From: Pseudomonas cyclaminis
GTDB taxonomy: Bacteria > Pseudomonadota > Gammaproteobacteria > Pseudomonadales > Pseudomonadaceae
Direction of reading: 5' to 3'
DNA length: 33,340 bases
Assembly (NCBI RefSeq): GCF_015163715.1
Contig: NZ_JADDUM010000047.1
Coordinates: 1 to 33,340, forward strand
In this document: piece by piece, positions 1-9,933 of the stretch
How positions within the stretch are numbered: the stretch's first letter is position 1
Layout: every line of letters starts with the position of its first letter
The notes under the pieces: model-generated
Seen by the model: the letters and a program-made list of their open reading frames with translations, nothing else
Database searches by the model: none
Told to the model about the DNA's origin: nothing
Program-made: the position numbers and the translations under genes

Positions 1-788
1 GCCCAACAGCACCACCGCGCCGTCGCTGGTGGACTTGACCACCACGTTGCGAAACTCTTCAGCGGTCTGCAGCTTGCTCCGGGCACTGATGGTGGCGTTG
101 AGTTGCTGGCCCTTCACCGCCGGCAATGCGCCGAGTTGGCCGGCCGAGACTTCGGTGTTTTGCGCTTCCAGGGCGGTGCTGACGTCTGACGGCATCAGCG
201 CGTATTTTTCCAGCAGCGCCGGGTCCAGCCAGATGCGCATGGCGTAGCCGACCCCAGGGTTTGCACATCGCCCACGCCGTCAATGCGGCTGATGGAATCG
301 AGCAGAGTGCTGGAGATGTAATCGCCAATCTGGGTGCCGGTGACGCCGGGGTTGTCCGACGCCAGGGCGGCAATCATCAGGAAGTCCGAGCCGCCCTTGG
401 TCACCGTCAGGCCTTCGCTCTGCACCGACTGCGGCAAACGCGATTCGGCCTGTTGGAGTTTGTTCTGTACCTGCATCTGCGCCACATCCGGGTCGGTGCC
501 GGCGGCGAACGTCAGGCTGATACTGGCGCTGCCTGCCGAACTGCTGGAGGCCGACATGTAGGTCAGGTTGTCCAGGCCCTTCATCTGCTGCTCGATGACT
601 TGGGTCACCGAGTCTTCCACGGTCTTGGCCGAGGCACCGGTGTAGGTGGCGGAAATTCGCACGGTGGGCGGCGCGATGTCCGGGTACTGCTCCAGCGGCA
701 ATTGGCTGATGGAGAGTGCACCGCCAAGCATGATCACGATGGCGATGACCCAGGCAAAAATCGGTCGATCAATAAAGAAACGCGCCAT
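1..788 (-). pseudogene. RND multidrug efflux pump inner-membrane subunit, N-terminal part, frameshifted
   Basis: The product is the start of a HAE1-type RND transporter (AcrB/MexB family), the proton-driven inner-membrane pump of a tripartite drug exporter. It begins MARFFIDRPIFAWVIAI, the usual first transmembrane helix, and continues with the porter-domain sequence (PLEQYPDIAPPTV, LDNLTYMSA). I chose the ATG at 788 rather than the in-frame TTG at 794 because GGAGGG on the minus strand lies about 6 bases before it. The reading frame breaks near 248-250: after DVQTLGS the expected GYAMRIWLDPALLEKYALMP is found one frame over and runs openly to the left edge (EEFRNVVVKSTSDGAVVLLG). One G is missing from what should be TCGGGCTAC. 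About 263 residues are visible and the rest of the roughly 1040-residue protein lies outside the window. It follows its adaptor gene by 2 bases, so the two form one operon. Confidence 0.9.
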
Positions 789-790
789 GT

Positions 791-1960
791 TCAACCCTCC
801 TGCGCCAGGGTGCCGAGGTCAGCGGCCTGGCTTTGGACCACCGCACCGACGCGGACTTTTTGCCCGCCCTCGACGATGACCTGGTCACCGGTTTTCAAGC
901 CGGCAGTGACCCACCACTGGTTGCCCACGGCGCGGTCAACGGTGAGTACCCGTTGTTCGACCTTGCCGTCGACCACCAGCAACACCGAGGTCACGCCGCT
1001 GGCGCTGCGGCTCACGGCTTTTTGCGGGACCAGGATCGCCTGTTCATCCCGGGCCTGTTCCAGCACGCCGCGCACGTACATGCCCGGCAGCAACAGGTGT
1101 TCCGGGTTATCGAACACGGCGCGCAACGTCACGGTGCCAGTGCCCTGGTTGACGCTGACTCCGCTGAATTTCAGGCGGCCTTCGTGGTTGTAGGTACTGC
1201 CATCATCGAGCTTGAGGCTGATGCGCGCTTCGCCGTCGCCATTGGCCTGCAACACGCCGCTGGCCAGGTCGCGCTTGAGGGCGAGGAGTTCAGTGGTGGA
1301 CTGGGTGACGTCGACGTAGATCGGATCGAGCTGCTGCACGGTGGTCAACGCCGTGTCCTGGCTGGCCACCACCAGCGCACCGGGGGTGACGGTGGAGGTT
1401 TCGATGCGCCCGGCCACCGGCGAGCTGATACGGGTGTAGGCCAGGTTGATGCGGGCGGTGTCGACGTCGGCCTGGGCGACTTGCACGTCGGCGGCAGCGG
1501 TCAGCAGCGTGGCCTGGGCGTCTTCATTGGTTTGCTGGCTGATCGCGTCGATCTTCACCAACTGCGCGTTACGCGTGGCGGTGGTCTGTGCCGACTTGAG
1601 CGTGGCGCGGGCCTTGGTCAGGCTGGCCTGGGCCTGGGCCAGCAAGGCCTTGTAGGGCGCCGCGTCGAGTTGGTACAGCGCCTGCCCGGCCTTGACCTCG
1701 GCGCCTTCGGTAAACAGGCGCTGCTGCACGATGCCGCCGACCTGGGGGCGAATCTCCGCGACCATAAAGGCCTGGGTGCGCCCGGCGAGTTCGGTGGTCA
1801 GTATCTGGTTTTGAGGCTGTACGGTGATCACCGAGACCTTCGGCGTGGCGACTTCAGGGGCCGGATCGCCGGCCGAGCACCCGCCGAGCAACACCAGGAT
1901 GATCAGGGAAAGGAAAACCGCGGCGGTTACCAGGTATTTGGCAAAAATTTTGGTCGACAT
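791..1960 (-). CDS. RND efflux periplasmic adaptor lipoprotein (AcrA/MexA family)
   Basis: This is a membrane fusion protein of 389 residues that would link the inner-membrane RND pump to an outer-membrane channel. The start at 1960 (MSTKIFAK) has AGAGG about 6 bases upstream. A hydrophobic stretch at residues 9-27 ends in the lipobox LLGGC, so Cys28 is the probable lipidation site. The barrel/lipoyl half begins at AEIRPQVGGIV, the alpha-helical hairpin spans roughly residues 105-160, and the second lipoyl half is seen at INLAYTRISSPVAGRI. The C-terminal beta-barrel contains LLPGMYVRGVLEQ. It lies directly upstream of the RND pump gene and diverges from the baeSR-like regulators. No outer-membrane factor gene is visible; it may follow the pump beyond the left edge or be supplied from elsewhere. 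The family is clear, but the specific pump name (MexAB, TtgAB and others) cannot be decided here. Confidence 0.92.
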   Translation of the reverse strand: MSTKIFAKYLVTAAVFLSLIILVLLGGCSAGDPAPEVATPKVSVITVQPQNQILTTELAGRTQAFMVAEIRPQVGGIVQQRLFTEGAEVKAGQALYQLDAAPYKALLAQAQASLTKARATLKSAQTTATRNAQLVKIDAISQQTNEDAQATLLTAAADVQVAQADVDTARINLAYTRISSPVAGRIETSTVTPGALVVASQDTALTTVQQLDPIYVDVTQSTTELLALKRDLASGVLQANGDGEARISLKLDDGSTYNHEGRLKFSGVSVNQGTGTVTLRAVFDNPEHLLLPGMYVRGVLEQARDEQAILVPQKAVSRSASGVTSVLLVVDGKVEQRVLTVDRAVGNQWWVTAGLKTGDQVIVEGGQKVRVGAVVQSQAADLGTLAQEG

Positions 1961-2107
1961 AGCTGCCTCTGCAAGACGGGATGGCCTGAGCCTTGTCCCC
2001 AATGCTGCAAGGCAAATGTGCAGGAAAATTGAAGATTGCCCACTTGGGTTGAATCTTTCTGCCGTGGGGGCCTAAATGGGCGGGTCCATTTTTTACGGCC
2101 TCTCTTC

Positions 2108-3492
2108 ATGAACTTGAGTATCTCCACCAAGTTGTTTGTCGCGGTGCTGGCCGGCGTGCTGCTGGTCATCCTGAGCATGGGCCTGGCCACCAGCTGGAGT
2201 TTTGGCCGGGGCTTCCTTGGCTATATCAACGAGCAGGCGCTGGAGCGCATGGCCACGGTGGTGCCGCGCCTGGCGGGTGCGTATGAACGCGAAGGGACCT
2301 GGGAATTTTTCCGTAACCAGCCGGACCGCTGGTTTGAAGTGATGCGCCCGGAGCCGGGTGAACAGCCGCAGACTCGCGACTTGAAGACGCCGCAGATCTC
2401 CGACCTCACTGGCGCACTGTTCCGTATCGCCCTGCTCGACAAAGATAAAAAGCGCGTGACCGGCTACACCCGGATTGCCGATGACGCCTTGGCCCTGCCG
2501 ATTGTCGTGGCCGGTGAAACGGTGGGCTGGCTGGCCGTTACTCCTTTCCAGAGCGTGACCGAAGCCGGGGGCGAACGCTTCCAGCAGTACCAGTTGCGCA
2601 CCAGCCTGGTGATGGGCGTGTTTTCGCTGCTGCTGGCGATGCTGATTGCCTGGTGGATCGCCCGCGCGCTGCTGGAGCCGGTCAAGCGCGTGGCCGCCGC
2701 CACCCACCGCCTGGCCAGCGGTGATTACAGCGGCCGCGTGGTCGTGGCCTCCACCGATGAAGTCGGCCAATTGGCGCGGGACTTCAACCAACTGGCCTAC
2801 ACCCTGGAACGCAATGAAACCATGCGCCGCGAATTCATGGCCGATGTGTCCCATGAACTGCGCACGCCACTGTCAGTGCTGCGCGGCGAGCTGGAGGCGA
2901 TTGAGGACGGTGTGCGGACCCTGGACCAGCACTCGATGAGGTCGCTGCAAGGTGAAGTCAGCATGCTCAGCAAACTGGTGGACGATTTGTATGAGCTGTC
3001 GCTGGCCGATGTCGGTGCCCTGACCTACCGCAAAGCCACCTGCGTGCTCAACCAACTGCTGGAAAGCAGCGTGGGTATGTTCCAGGAACGCTTGAGTGCC
3101 CGCCAGTTGCGTGTGGAACTGGAACTGCCAGCCCAACCCCTGACGTTGATGGCCGACGCCAATCGCTTGCAGCAACTGTTCTCCAACCTGCTGGAAAACG
3201 CTGTGCGCTATACCGACCCGCAAGGGCTGATTCGCATCAGCGCCGTCGTGGATAGTGATGAGTTGCGCATCGATTTCATGGATTCCGGCCCCGGCGTTTC
3301 CGCGAATCAACTGCCGCGTCTGTTCGAGCGTTTCTATCGGGGCGACGCCTCGCGTAACCGCAGCAGTGGCGGCGCAGGGCTGGGCCTGGCGATCTGTCAC
3401 AGCATCGCCCTCGCCCACGGCGCAGCCTCAGCGCCGAGCACTCGCCGCTGGGCGGCCTGTGGCTGACCCTGCGTTTGCCTCGGAGCCTGTGA
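2108..3492 (+). pseudogene. baeS: BaeS-like envelope-stress sensor histidine kinase, frameshifted near the C-terminus
   Basis: This is a membrane sensor kinase closely resembling remembered E. coli BaeS over its whole length. It has a first transmembrane helix at residues 8-28, a periplasmic sensor of about 135 residues, a second helix near 165-188, a HAMP linker (LLEPVKRVAAATHRLASGDY), the phospho-acceptor His249 in FMADVSHELRTPLSVLRGE, and ATPase boxes NLLENAVRYTD, DSGPGVS and GGAGLGLAIC. Near 3418-3423 the frame slips. The original frame ends at 3466 with a nonsense tail, while the next frame reads AEHSPLGGLWLTLRLP and stops at 3492, 3 bases before the response-regulator start. One G is missing relative to an expected CACGGCGGC. 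Restored length is about 461 residues (E. coli BaeS has 467). No strong ribosome site precedes the ATG at 2108. Being divergent from the RND operon, it probably controls that pump. Confidence 0.9.
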
Positions 3493-3495
3493 ACC

Positions 3496-4191
3496 ATGGT
3501 CGATGAACGCCCGATCCTGATCGTCGAAGACGAACCCAAGCTCGCCGCCCTGATGCGCGACTATCTCGCAGCCGCCGGCCACGGCACCCTGTGCCTGGAC
3601 AACGGCTTGCAGGTGGTGCCGGCGGTGCGCGCCCATGACCCCAAGTTGATTTTGCTCGACCTGATGCTGCCCGGCCGCGACGGCATGCAACTGTGCCAGG
3701 ACCTGCGGGGGTTCAGCGCGGTGCCGATCATCATGATCACCGCCCGCGTCGAGGAAGTTGACCGCTTGCTGGGCCTGGAGTTGGGGGCCGACGACTACAT
3801 CTGCAAGCCGTTCAGTCCACGGGAGGTGGTGGCCAGGGTCAAGGCGATCCTGCGCCGCAGCCCGCACTTGCTCAGCACCGCCGCGCCGCGCCTGGTGATC
3901 GACGAGACGTACTACCTGGCCGCCCTGGACGGCATTGCCCTCGACCTCACCCCCCTGGAACTGCGCCTGCTCAACACCTTCGCCTGCTCACCCGGTCGCG
4001 TGTTCTCCCGTGATCAACTGCTGGACAGGCTCTACTCCGACCACCGCGTGGTCACTGACAGGACGGTGGACAGCCATATCCGCAACCTGCGGCGCAAGCT
4101 GGAACAGGCCTGTCCGGGGGAGACGCCGATTGAGTCATTGTATGGGGTGGGGTATCGGTTCCAATTGGCCGATAAGTCACCCCAGACGTAA
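3496..4191 (+). CDS. baeR: BaeR-like OmpR-family response regulator
   Basis: This 231-residue cytoplasmic regulator has a receiver domain (residues 6-118) followed by an OmpR-type winged-helix DNA-binding domain (about 130-226). Key residues are visible: acidic pair Glu11/Asp12, phospho-acceptor Asp55 in [10 protein letters not shown], and Lys104 in YICKPFSP. The effector domain carries [23 protein letters not shown] and [13 protein letters not shown]. The [15 protein letters not shown] and [18 protein letters not shown] segments match the BaeR subgroup as I remember it. It begins 3 bases after the restored baeS stop, so the pair is one operon. Its most likely targets are the divergent RND efflux promoter and its own promoter in 1961-2107, although no E. 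coli-like BaeR box is obvious there. Confidence 0.92.
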   Translation: MVDERPILIVEDEPKLAALMRDYLAAAGHGTLCLDNGLQVVPAVRAHDPKLILLDLMLPGRDGMQLCQDLRGFSAVPIIMITARVEEVDRLLGLELGADDYICKPFSPREVVARVKAILRRSPHLLSTAAPRLVIDETYYLAALDGIALDLTPLELRLLNTFACSPGRVFSRDQLLDRLYSDHRVVTDRTVDSHIRNLRRKLEQACPGETPIESLYGVGYRFQLADKSPQT

Positions 4192-4218
4192 CTACCGCCG
4201 ACTGAACAACTGTGTCCG

Positions 4219-6282
4219 TTAGATCGGTGAGCTGCTCACGACCCGCAGCGCCAGCCCTTCATAGGCATCCAGGGTAATGGTGAATTCACCCTCCGCCGTC
4301 AGGTCGCCCTCAACCCGTTCATTGATGATGTCCACCACCATCCCCGCTGCAATATCCGGCAGGTGCAGGGTTTCCGTGATCGGCGCAGGGCCGAAGTTCA
4401 GCGCAGTGATTTGCGTGCCCTTCCCGGCCGGCAAGTCGTGAACCATGATCAGCAGCGCGGGGTTTTCCACATCCGGCACCAGGATCTGGCGGCTGGCGGC
4501 GATGTCGTAGGCGCGGCGCACGGCCAGGATTTTTTGCAGCTGCGAGGCAAATGATTCAGGGTCCAGCAACTGGCTGTTCAGGCTGCCATACAGGCTTTTC
4601 GAGCGTGGCATCTGGCCGGCGGACAGTTCGGCATCGGGGTTCAGGTCCACCAGATCGTAAGCCCCGCGATGAATCCAGCGGGTGTCGCCGTCCTGCATCA
4701 AGTGCGCAACGTCGTCGGCTGCCAATGGCAGCGCGCCTACCAAATCCCAGCCGGACAAGGCAAACACCCCGGGCTGCATGGCGTTGTACATCACCAGCAG
4801 CAAATGGATCTGGCGGATCTGTTGGATATCCGCCGGCGTTATCGCCTCCAGGTCACGGATACCCAGCGCCGCCGTGATGATGCTGGCCGTGGTGCAGGAC
4901 ACGCCATTGGTGACGAACTTGAGGTTATACGGCGCATGCTCGCCCGTCAGGCGCTCGTACATCTGCTCACGGATGTGCTCGCGCAGGATATTGCCGGGAA
5001 AGGTCTGGCCCTGGTAGAGGAAGCTGTCATGGGCATGCAGGGTCCAGAAGTGCACCAGTTCCAGCGTCAACTCGTCGTGATTTTGCAAGGCATGGATCAG
5101 CGAGCCGGGGTCGATGCCCTGGCGGTGCATCTCGCGCAGCATCAGGCGCAGAAACTCGGCATCGCCCATCAGCAGTGCATGCTGGTACGCAGGCCGGGTG
5201 ATGAAGTCATAGGAGAGGTCGGCGCCGCCGTGGGACATGGACGCGATATCGTCGACGGTGAGGTTCAGTTCCTGAAAGCTGAACCCGCCGGCCTTGCGAA
5301 TCGCCCCGCCAAGCAGTTGGTTGCCGGTGATCGACAGCGGATGGCTTTCGGACCAGGCAGTGCCATCGAGCTTGCGTTCCACACCGAGGAAGCCGTTGGC
5401 ATCCAGGCGCAAAATCTTGGCGCCCATCACGTCGATGGCGTGCAGGGCGTCGCCGATGATCATTTGCTGCGCGGCGAAGGTCGGGTCCAGCCAGTTGAGC
5501 GAAGGCTGGCCTTCCTTGAAGTAATGCAGGTACACCCAGCGGCGCGGCTTGCCATCTACGCCGATGACCTCGGGCGTGGTGCTCCAGTCGGTTTCCTTGA
5601 CGCCAGGCTCGAAGAAGATCACCCGCTGCAACTGACCGACGATGTAGTGCTTGTCGCGCAGGGCGTCCACCTGCGAGGGACTGAGGTTCTGCGCATCGCG
5701 GCCCTCGGCCACGTCGGGCAGCAACGGCCAGTCTTCCTCACGAATTTCCACCATGTGATAGAGGCCAGGGTAATCCTCGTAGGCCATCTCGGCCAGGCGG
5801 AAATCCGCGCCCTTGCCGGTGTGGGACGGGATCACATCGTCAATGATCACCGCGTTGTGCGCCGCTGCCATGCGCGTCAACGCCTGCAACTGCGCCTCGG
5901 TGCCCAACTGCGGGTCGATCTCGAAGCTGATGCGGTCGAAGTTGCCGTCGATGGTCGGCGTGTGCCGCGTGCCGCTGAGGCCACCGGACTTTTTCAGCGG
6001 GCCGTTATGAATGCCCTGGATGCCGATCTTCGACAAGGTATGCCACAGGGTTTCATCCCCCAGCGCCTCCAGCACCGTACCGCCCTCACGGGTCACGATC
6101 GACGCGGGGTACGCGGTGAACCACACCGACGACAGCGCCGTGGCGTCGCGCGGCCGTGTCTGTGCAAAGGGCTGTTGCCACAACCGGCCTTGCCCGGAAT
6201 AGAGCTTGGCGCGCTGGCGGGCGGCATGCAGCATCGATTGTTCTACCAGCCAGTTCACATGGTTGTTTTCAGCCGCAGTCAT
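4219..6282 (-). CDS. treS: Trehalose synthase, stand-alone P. stutzeri-type GH13 (maltose glucosylmutase)
   Basis: This is a 687-residue GH13 enzyme that closely matches, from memory, the 689-residue trehalose synthase of Pseudomonas stutzeri CJ38, which interconverts maltose and trehalose in the cytoplasm. Early motifs are [10 protein letters not shown] and [10 protein letters not shown]. Putative catalytic residues are Asp294 in [11 protein letters not shown], Glu338 in [12 protein letters not shown] and Asp403 in [17 protein letters not shown]-terminal beta domain ends at [12 protein letters not shown]. There is no maltokinase extension, unlike the second TreS in this window at 23524-26871. 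The gene is monocistronic or follows the AraC gene on the same strand 84 bases upstream, and it converges on baeR. The alternative annotation, generic alpha-amylase-family protein, is less informative. The length and unbroken frame suggest a functional gene. Confidence 0.85.
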   Translation of the reverse strand: MTAAENNHVNWLVEQSMLHAARQRAKLYSGQGRLWQQPFAQTRPRDATALSSVWFTAYPASIVTREGGTVLEALGDETLWHTLSKIGIQGIHNGPLKKSGGLSGTRHTPTIDGNFDRISFEIDPQLGTEAQLQALTRMAAAHNAVIIDDVIPSHTGKGADFRLAEMAYEDYPGLYHMVEIREEDWPLLPDVAEGRDAQNLSPSQVDALRDKHYIVGQLQRVIFFEPGVKETDWSTTPEVIGVDGKPRRWVYLHYFKEGQPSLNWLDPTFAAQQMIIGDALHAIDVMGAKILRLDANGFLGVERKLDGTAWSESHPLSITGNQLLGGAIRKAGGFSFQELNLTVDDIASMSHGGADLSYDFITRPAYQHALLMGDAEFLRLMLREMHRQGIDPGSLIHALQNHDELTLELVHFWTLHAHDSFLYQGQTFPGNILREHIREQMYERLTGEHAPYNLKFVTNGVSCTTASIITAALGIRDLEAITPADIQQIRQIHLLLVMYNAMQPGVFALSGWDLVGALPLAADDVAHLMQDGDTRWIHRGAYDLVDLNPDAELSAGQMPRSKSLYGSLNSQLLDPESFASQLQKILAVRRAYDIAASRQILVPDVENPALLIMVHDLPAGKGTQITALNFGPAPITETLHLPDIAAGMVVDIINERVEGDLTAEGEFTITLDAYEGLALRVVSSSPI

Positions 6283-6366
6283 AAGCTCAGTACCTGTCGT
6301 CGTGAAGCATTGCTCGTAGACATATGAGGGGTACGCGGGCCATTCGTTGCATTGCAGTGGCGGTCG

Positions 6367-7146
6367 TTACGCCATTCCCTGCGTGGCTTGACGGTACTGC
6401 CGTGGCGTAAACCCGGTGGATGCCTTGAACTGCCGGGTAAACGCACTGTGGTCGGTATAACCGCACTGTAACGCCACTTCGGTGATCGGCAGGTCGCTGT
6501 GCAACAGGCGATGGGCGTGTTCAAGCCGCACTTTCTGGATCATCTGCCGGGGCGTGAGGTGGAACACGCGCTTGCAGTAGCGCTCCAGTTGCGCCACGGA
6601 AATCCCGGCGATGCGGGTCAGCTCGCCGAGGGTGACGCGGCGGTTGAAGTGCGTGCGGATGTGCTCGTCCACAACGGCCAGGCGCTGGTAGGCCGGGTGG
6701 GTCTGGCTGGCCGATTGCAGGTCCACCGAGATGCCGGCCAGGCCGATGATGCGGTCTTCATGGTTATACAACGGCCATTTGTGGGTCAGGCACCAACCGG
6801 GTTCGCGGGTGCCGTAGAGGTGCAGTTCGAGTTGGTCCTCAAGCACAAAGCCCTGCTCCAGCACACGCCGATCCTGCTCGGTGTAGCCCGGCCCCAATTG
6901 CGCCGGGAACACGTCGGCGCTGGTCTTGCCCAGCAAGGGTTGCAGTTGCTTGAGGCCGCAGCGCTGCACCAGGGTGCGGTTGGCAAGCACGTAACGGGCG
7001 TCCAGGTCCTTGATGAAGAGGGCCGCATTGGGGATCACATCCAGCATCGGCAGCAGCTGCGCCACGCCGGCCACCAGTTGCTCGATGTCGTGGGGGCGGT
7101 TCGCACCGCCCCCTTGGCAAAGGGTCGCAAACGCGCTGTGCATCAT
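6367..7146 (-). CDS. AraC-family regulator with N-terminal PAS domain, probable hydroxyproline locus activator
   Basis: This is a 259-residue transcription factor. Residues 34-145 form a PAS-like sensor (IPNAALFIKDLDARYVLANR, then WPLYNHEDRIIGLAGISVDL). Residues 160-256 form a double helix-turn-helix AraC domain, with TLGELTRIAGISVAQLERY as the first HTH and the AraC signature ALQCGYTDHSAFTRQFKASTGFTPRQYR at the end. GGGGAA lies about 8 bases before the ATG. It diverges from the permease that starts the hydroxyproline catabolic operon, a typical arrangement for a local activator. The ligand is not evident: a PAS domain replaces the usual cupin-type arm, so it may respond to a catabolic intermediate or redox signal. 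Regulation of the neighbouring operon is inferred from position only. It could also affect the trehalose synthase gene lying 84 bases downstream on the same strand. Confidence 0.88.
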   Translation of the reverse strand: MMHSAFATLCQGGGANRPHDIEQLVAGVAQLLPMLDVIPNAALFIKDLDARYVLANRTLVQRCGLKQLQPLLGKTSADVFPAQLGPGYTEQDRRVLEQGFVLEDQLELHLYGTREPGWCLTHKWPLYNHEDRIIGLAGISVDLQSASQTHPAYQRLAVVDEHIRTHFNRRVTLGELTRIAGISVAQLERYCKRVFHLTPRQMIQKVRLEHAHRLLHSDLPITEVALQCGYTDHSAFTRQFKASTGFTPRQYRQATQGMA

Positions 7147-7214
7147 GACGGTATTTCCCCTGCTGACCCCCTCGACACATAGCAGATTGCACGATGCCCG
7201 GAGCGCTGTCGAGC

Positions 7215-7238
7215 GACGAAAACTGTGCTGAATTCGTC
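7215..7238. promoter_or_regulatory. Weak inverted repeat in the AraC-permease divergent promoter region
   Basis: GACGAA-N12-TTCGTC lies in the 188-base region between the divergent AraC-type regulator and the hydroxyproline permease. It is a possible regulator site, but AraC proteins usually bind direct repeats, so the support is slight. Otherwise this region shows no convincing promoter hexamers by eye. Confidence 0.2.
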
Positions 7239-7334
7239 ATCGATGTCGGCAAAAAACATCAATCGCCGCGCCGCCTGCGCGTTCACGATAACGCCACTGC
7301 ATGCCTATCCAATAACTCACAAGAAGGCGACGCT

Positions 7335-8960
7335 ATGTCAGCTCAAGGCAAGTTCAAGAAACAGCTTTCCCTGATGGACCTGACCTTTATCGGGTTGGGT
7401 GCCATCTTCGGCTCCGGCTGGTTGTTTGCGGCCAGCCATGTGTCCGCGATCGCAGGCCCGGCGGGGATCATTTCCTGGTTGATCGGTGGTTTCGCCGTGC
7501 TGCTGCTTGGCATTGTGTACTGCGAACTGGGCGCCGCATTGCCCCGCGCCGGTGGCGTGGTGCGCTACCCGGTGTACTCCCACGGCCCACTGTTGGGTTA
7601 CCTGATGGGCTTTATTACGCTGATCGCGTTTTCCAGCCTGGTGGCGATTGAAGTGGTTGCCTCGCGCCAATACGCGGCGGCGTGGTTTCCCGAGTTGACC
7701 AAAGCCGGTTCCAGCGACCCGACCACCCTCGGCTGGCTGGCGCAGTTCGCCCTGCTGTGCCTGTTCTTCGTGCTCAATTACCGCAGCGTGAAAACCTTCG
7801 CCATCGCCAATAACCTGGTGAGCGTGTTCAAGTTCATCGTGCCGTTGCTGGTGATCGGTGTGCTGTTCACCTTCTTCAAACCGGCGAATTTCCAGGTGCA
7901 CGGGTTTGCGCCGTTTGGCCTGTCGGGCATCGAGATGGCCGTGTCGGCGGGCGGGGTGATTTTTGCCTACCTGGGGCTGACGCCGATCATCTCGGTGGCC
8001 AGTGAAGTGAAGAACCCGCAACGCACGATTCCAATTGCATTGATTCTTTCGGTACTGCTATCGACTGCCATCTACGTGCTGCTGCAAACCGCGTTCCTGG
8101 GCGGTGTGCCCACCGAAATGCTCGCCGACGGCTGGGCCGGGATCAGCAAGGAACTGGCCCTGCCCTACCGCGATATCGCCCTGGCGCTGGGCGTGGGTTG
8201 GCTGGCCTACCTGGTGGTGGCCGATGCGGTGATCTCCCCCAGCGGCTGCGGCAATATCTACATGAACGCCACGCCCCGTGTGGTGTATGGCTGGGCGCAG
8301 ACCGGCACGTTTTTCAAGATCTTCACGCGCATTGATGAGAAGTCCGGCATCCCGCGTCCGGCGCTGTGGCTGACGTTTGGCTTGTCGGTGTTCTGGACCC
8401 TGCCGTTTCCGTCCTGGGAAGCGCTGATCAACGTGGTCTCTGCCGCACTGATCCTCAGCTACGCCGTGGCCCCGGTCACCGTCGCCGCGTTGCGCCGTAA
8501 TGCGCCGCAGATGGCGCGACCGTTCCGGGTCAAGGGCATGGCGGTGCTGGGTCCGCTGTCGTTCATCATCGCAGCGTTGATCGTTTACTGGTCTGGCTGG
8601 AGCACGGTGTCCTGGCTGCTCGGCCTGCAAATCCTGATGTTTGGCGTGTACCTGCTGTGCGCACGCTGGGTGCCGACGGCGCATATCAATCTCAAGCAAC
8701 AGGTGCGTTCGTCTGCCTGGCTGATCGGCTTCTACGCGGTGACGATCCTGCTGTCCAAGCTCGGCAGTTTTGGCGGCCTTGGGGTCATCAGCCACCCGTT
8801 TGACACGCTGGTGGTCGCGGTCTGTGCCCTGGGCATTTACTACTGGGGCGCAGCCACCGGTGTGCCCGCGCACCTGGTGCAGCTGGAACATGACGCCGAT
8901 GAAAGCGAAGCCGTCGACGAACCCCACGCCAGCGCCCCGCTGTCCCCCGCTACTCACTGA
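7335..8960 (+). CDS. APC-superfamily amino acid permease, probable hydroxyproline transporter
   Basis: This is a 541-residue polytopic inner-membrane transporter with about 12 hydrophobic helices. The start at 7335 ([31 protein letters not shown]) is preceded by AGAAGG; the longer open frame to 7194 lacks a ribosome site and looks non-coding. The first helix has the APC signature [13 protein letters not shown], and helix 6 includes the [19 protein letters not shown] segment typical of amino-acid/polyamine/organocation permeases. It is the first gene of the catabolic operon, and the epimerase starts 13 bases after its stop with GGAG upstream. Uptake of hydroxyproline (or proline) is inferred from that context, since the substrate cannot be read from the sequence. 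The final 30 residues are hydrophilic and rich in Glu, Asp and Ala. Confidence 0.88.
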   Translation: MSAQGKFKKQLSLMDLTFIGLGAIFGSGWLFAASHVSAIAGPAGIISWLIGGFAVLLLGIVYCELGAALPRAGGVVRYPVYSHGPLLGYLMGFITLIAFSSLVAIEVVASRQYAAAWFPELTKAGSSDPTTLGWLAQFALLCLFFVLNYRSVKTFAIANNLVSVFKFIVPLLVIGVLFTFFKPANFQVHGFAPFGLSGIEMAVSAGGVIFAYLGLTPIISVASEVKNPQRTIPIALILSVLLSTAIYVLLQTAFLGGVPTEMLADGWAGISKELALPYRDIALALGVGWLAYLVVADAVISPSGCGNIYMNATPRVVYGWAQTGTFFKIFTRIDEKSGIPRPALWLTFGLSVFWTLPFPSWEALINVVSAALILSYAVAPVTVAALRRNAPQMARPFRVKGMAVLGPLSFIIAALIVYWSGWSTVSWLLGLQILMFGVYLLCARWVPTAHINLKQQVRSSAWLIGFYAVTILLSKLGSFGGLGVISHPFDTLVVAVCALGIYYWGAATGVPAHLVQLEHDADESEAVDEPHASAPLSPATH

Positions 8961-8973
8961 TTTGGAGCGCGCT

Positions 8974-9900
8974 ATGAAGCGACTGCACGTGATCGACTCC
9001 CACACCGGCGGCGAACCGACGCGCCTGGTGATGACCGGTTTTCCCGCGCTCCAGGGCGCGAGCATTGCCGACCAGCTCCACAACCTGCGCAGCGAACACG
9101 ACCAATGGCGCCGCGCCTGCCTGCTGGAGCCCCGTGGCAACGATGTGCTGGTCGGTGCGCTGTACTGCGAACCCGTCACGCCGGGGGCTACCTGCGGGGT
9201 GATCTTCTTCAACAACGCCGGTTACCTGGGCATGTGTGGCCACGGCACGATCGGGCTGGTCGCGTCCTTGCACCACCTGGGGCGTATCCAGCCGGGCGTG
9301 CACAGCATCGACACGCCGGTGGGCCCGGTGGCCGCCACCTTGCACGAAGACGGCGCCGTGACCCTGCGCAATGTGCCCGCCTATCGCTATCGCCAGCACG
9401 TGGCAGTGCAGGTGCCGGGGCATGGCGTGGTGCACGGCGATATCGCCTGGGGCGGCAACTGGTTCTTCCTGGTGTCCGAGCATGGCATGGCGCTGGAGAT
9501 GAGCAATGTAGATGCCCTCACCGATTACACCTGGGCGATGCTCAAGGCCTTGGAAGACCAGGGCATCGGCGGTGCAGAAGGCGCGCTGATCGACCATATC
9601 GAACTGTTCGCCGACGACGCCCACGCCGACAGCCGCAACTTCGTGATGTGCCCCGGCAAGGCCTACGACCGCTCCCCGTGCGGCACCGGCACCAGCGCCA
9701 AATTGGCGTGCCTGGCCGCCGACGGCAAGCTCGCCGCCGGGGCGACCTGGGTACAGGCCAGCATCACCGGCAGCCAATTCGAAGGCCGTTATGAATGGGA
9801 CGGCGAACGTGTCATCCCCTTCATCACCGGCCGCGCCTACATGACCGCCGACAGCACGTTGCTGATCGACGAGCAGGACCCTTTCGCCTGGGGCATCTGA
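8974..9900 (+). CDS. lhpA: 4-hydroxyproline 2-epimerase
   Basis: This is a 308-residue cytoplasmic enzyme of the proline racemase family. It inverts C2 of trans-4-hydroxy-L-proline to give cis-4-hydroxy-D-proline without a cofactor, using two cysteines. Both are visible at the family positions: Cys88 in GMCGHGTIG and Cys236 in [11 protein letters not shown]. The N-terminal [17 protein letters not shown] is the usual family opening. A Cys/Cys pair distinguishes a true epimerase or racemase from the Ser/Thr-containing dehydratases of the same fold. The start at 8974 has GGAG 6-7 bases upstream; the longer open frame reads through the permease gene and is spurious. The surrounding deaminase, semialdehyde dehydrogenase and FAD dehydrogenase make hydroxyproline a much better substrate assignment than proline. 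Confidence 0.92.
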   Translation: MKRLHVIDSHTGGEPTRLVMTGFPALQGASIADQLHNLRSEHDQWRRACLLEPRGNDVLVGALYCEPVTPGATCGVIFFNNAGYLGMCGHGTIGLVASLHHLGRIQPGVHSIDTPVGPVAATLHEDGAVTLRNVPAYRYRQHVAVQVPGHGVVHGDIAWGGNWFFLVSEHGMALEMSNVDALTDYTWAMLKALEDQGIGGAEGALIDHIELFADDAHADSRNFVMCPGKAYDRSPCGTGTSAKLACLAADGKLAAGATWVQASITGSQFEGRYEWDGERVIPFITGRAYMTADSTLLIDEQDPFAWGI

Positions 9901-9933
9901 GCCCTCTCTATTTGACTGAACGGAGTTAGCACA

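Noticed and set aside
833..2032. Long plus-strand frame of 399 codons opposite the adaptor gene
   Set aside because: It is antisense to a well-supported efflux adaptor and has the repetitive composition typical of high-GC shadow frames. No domain is recognisable.
4669..6327. 552-codon plus-strand frame opposite the trehalose synthase
   Set aside because: It is a shadow of the conserved GH13 gene, with no ribosome site and no family motifs.
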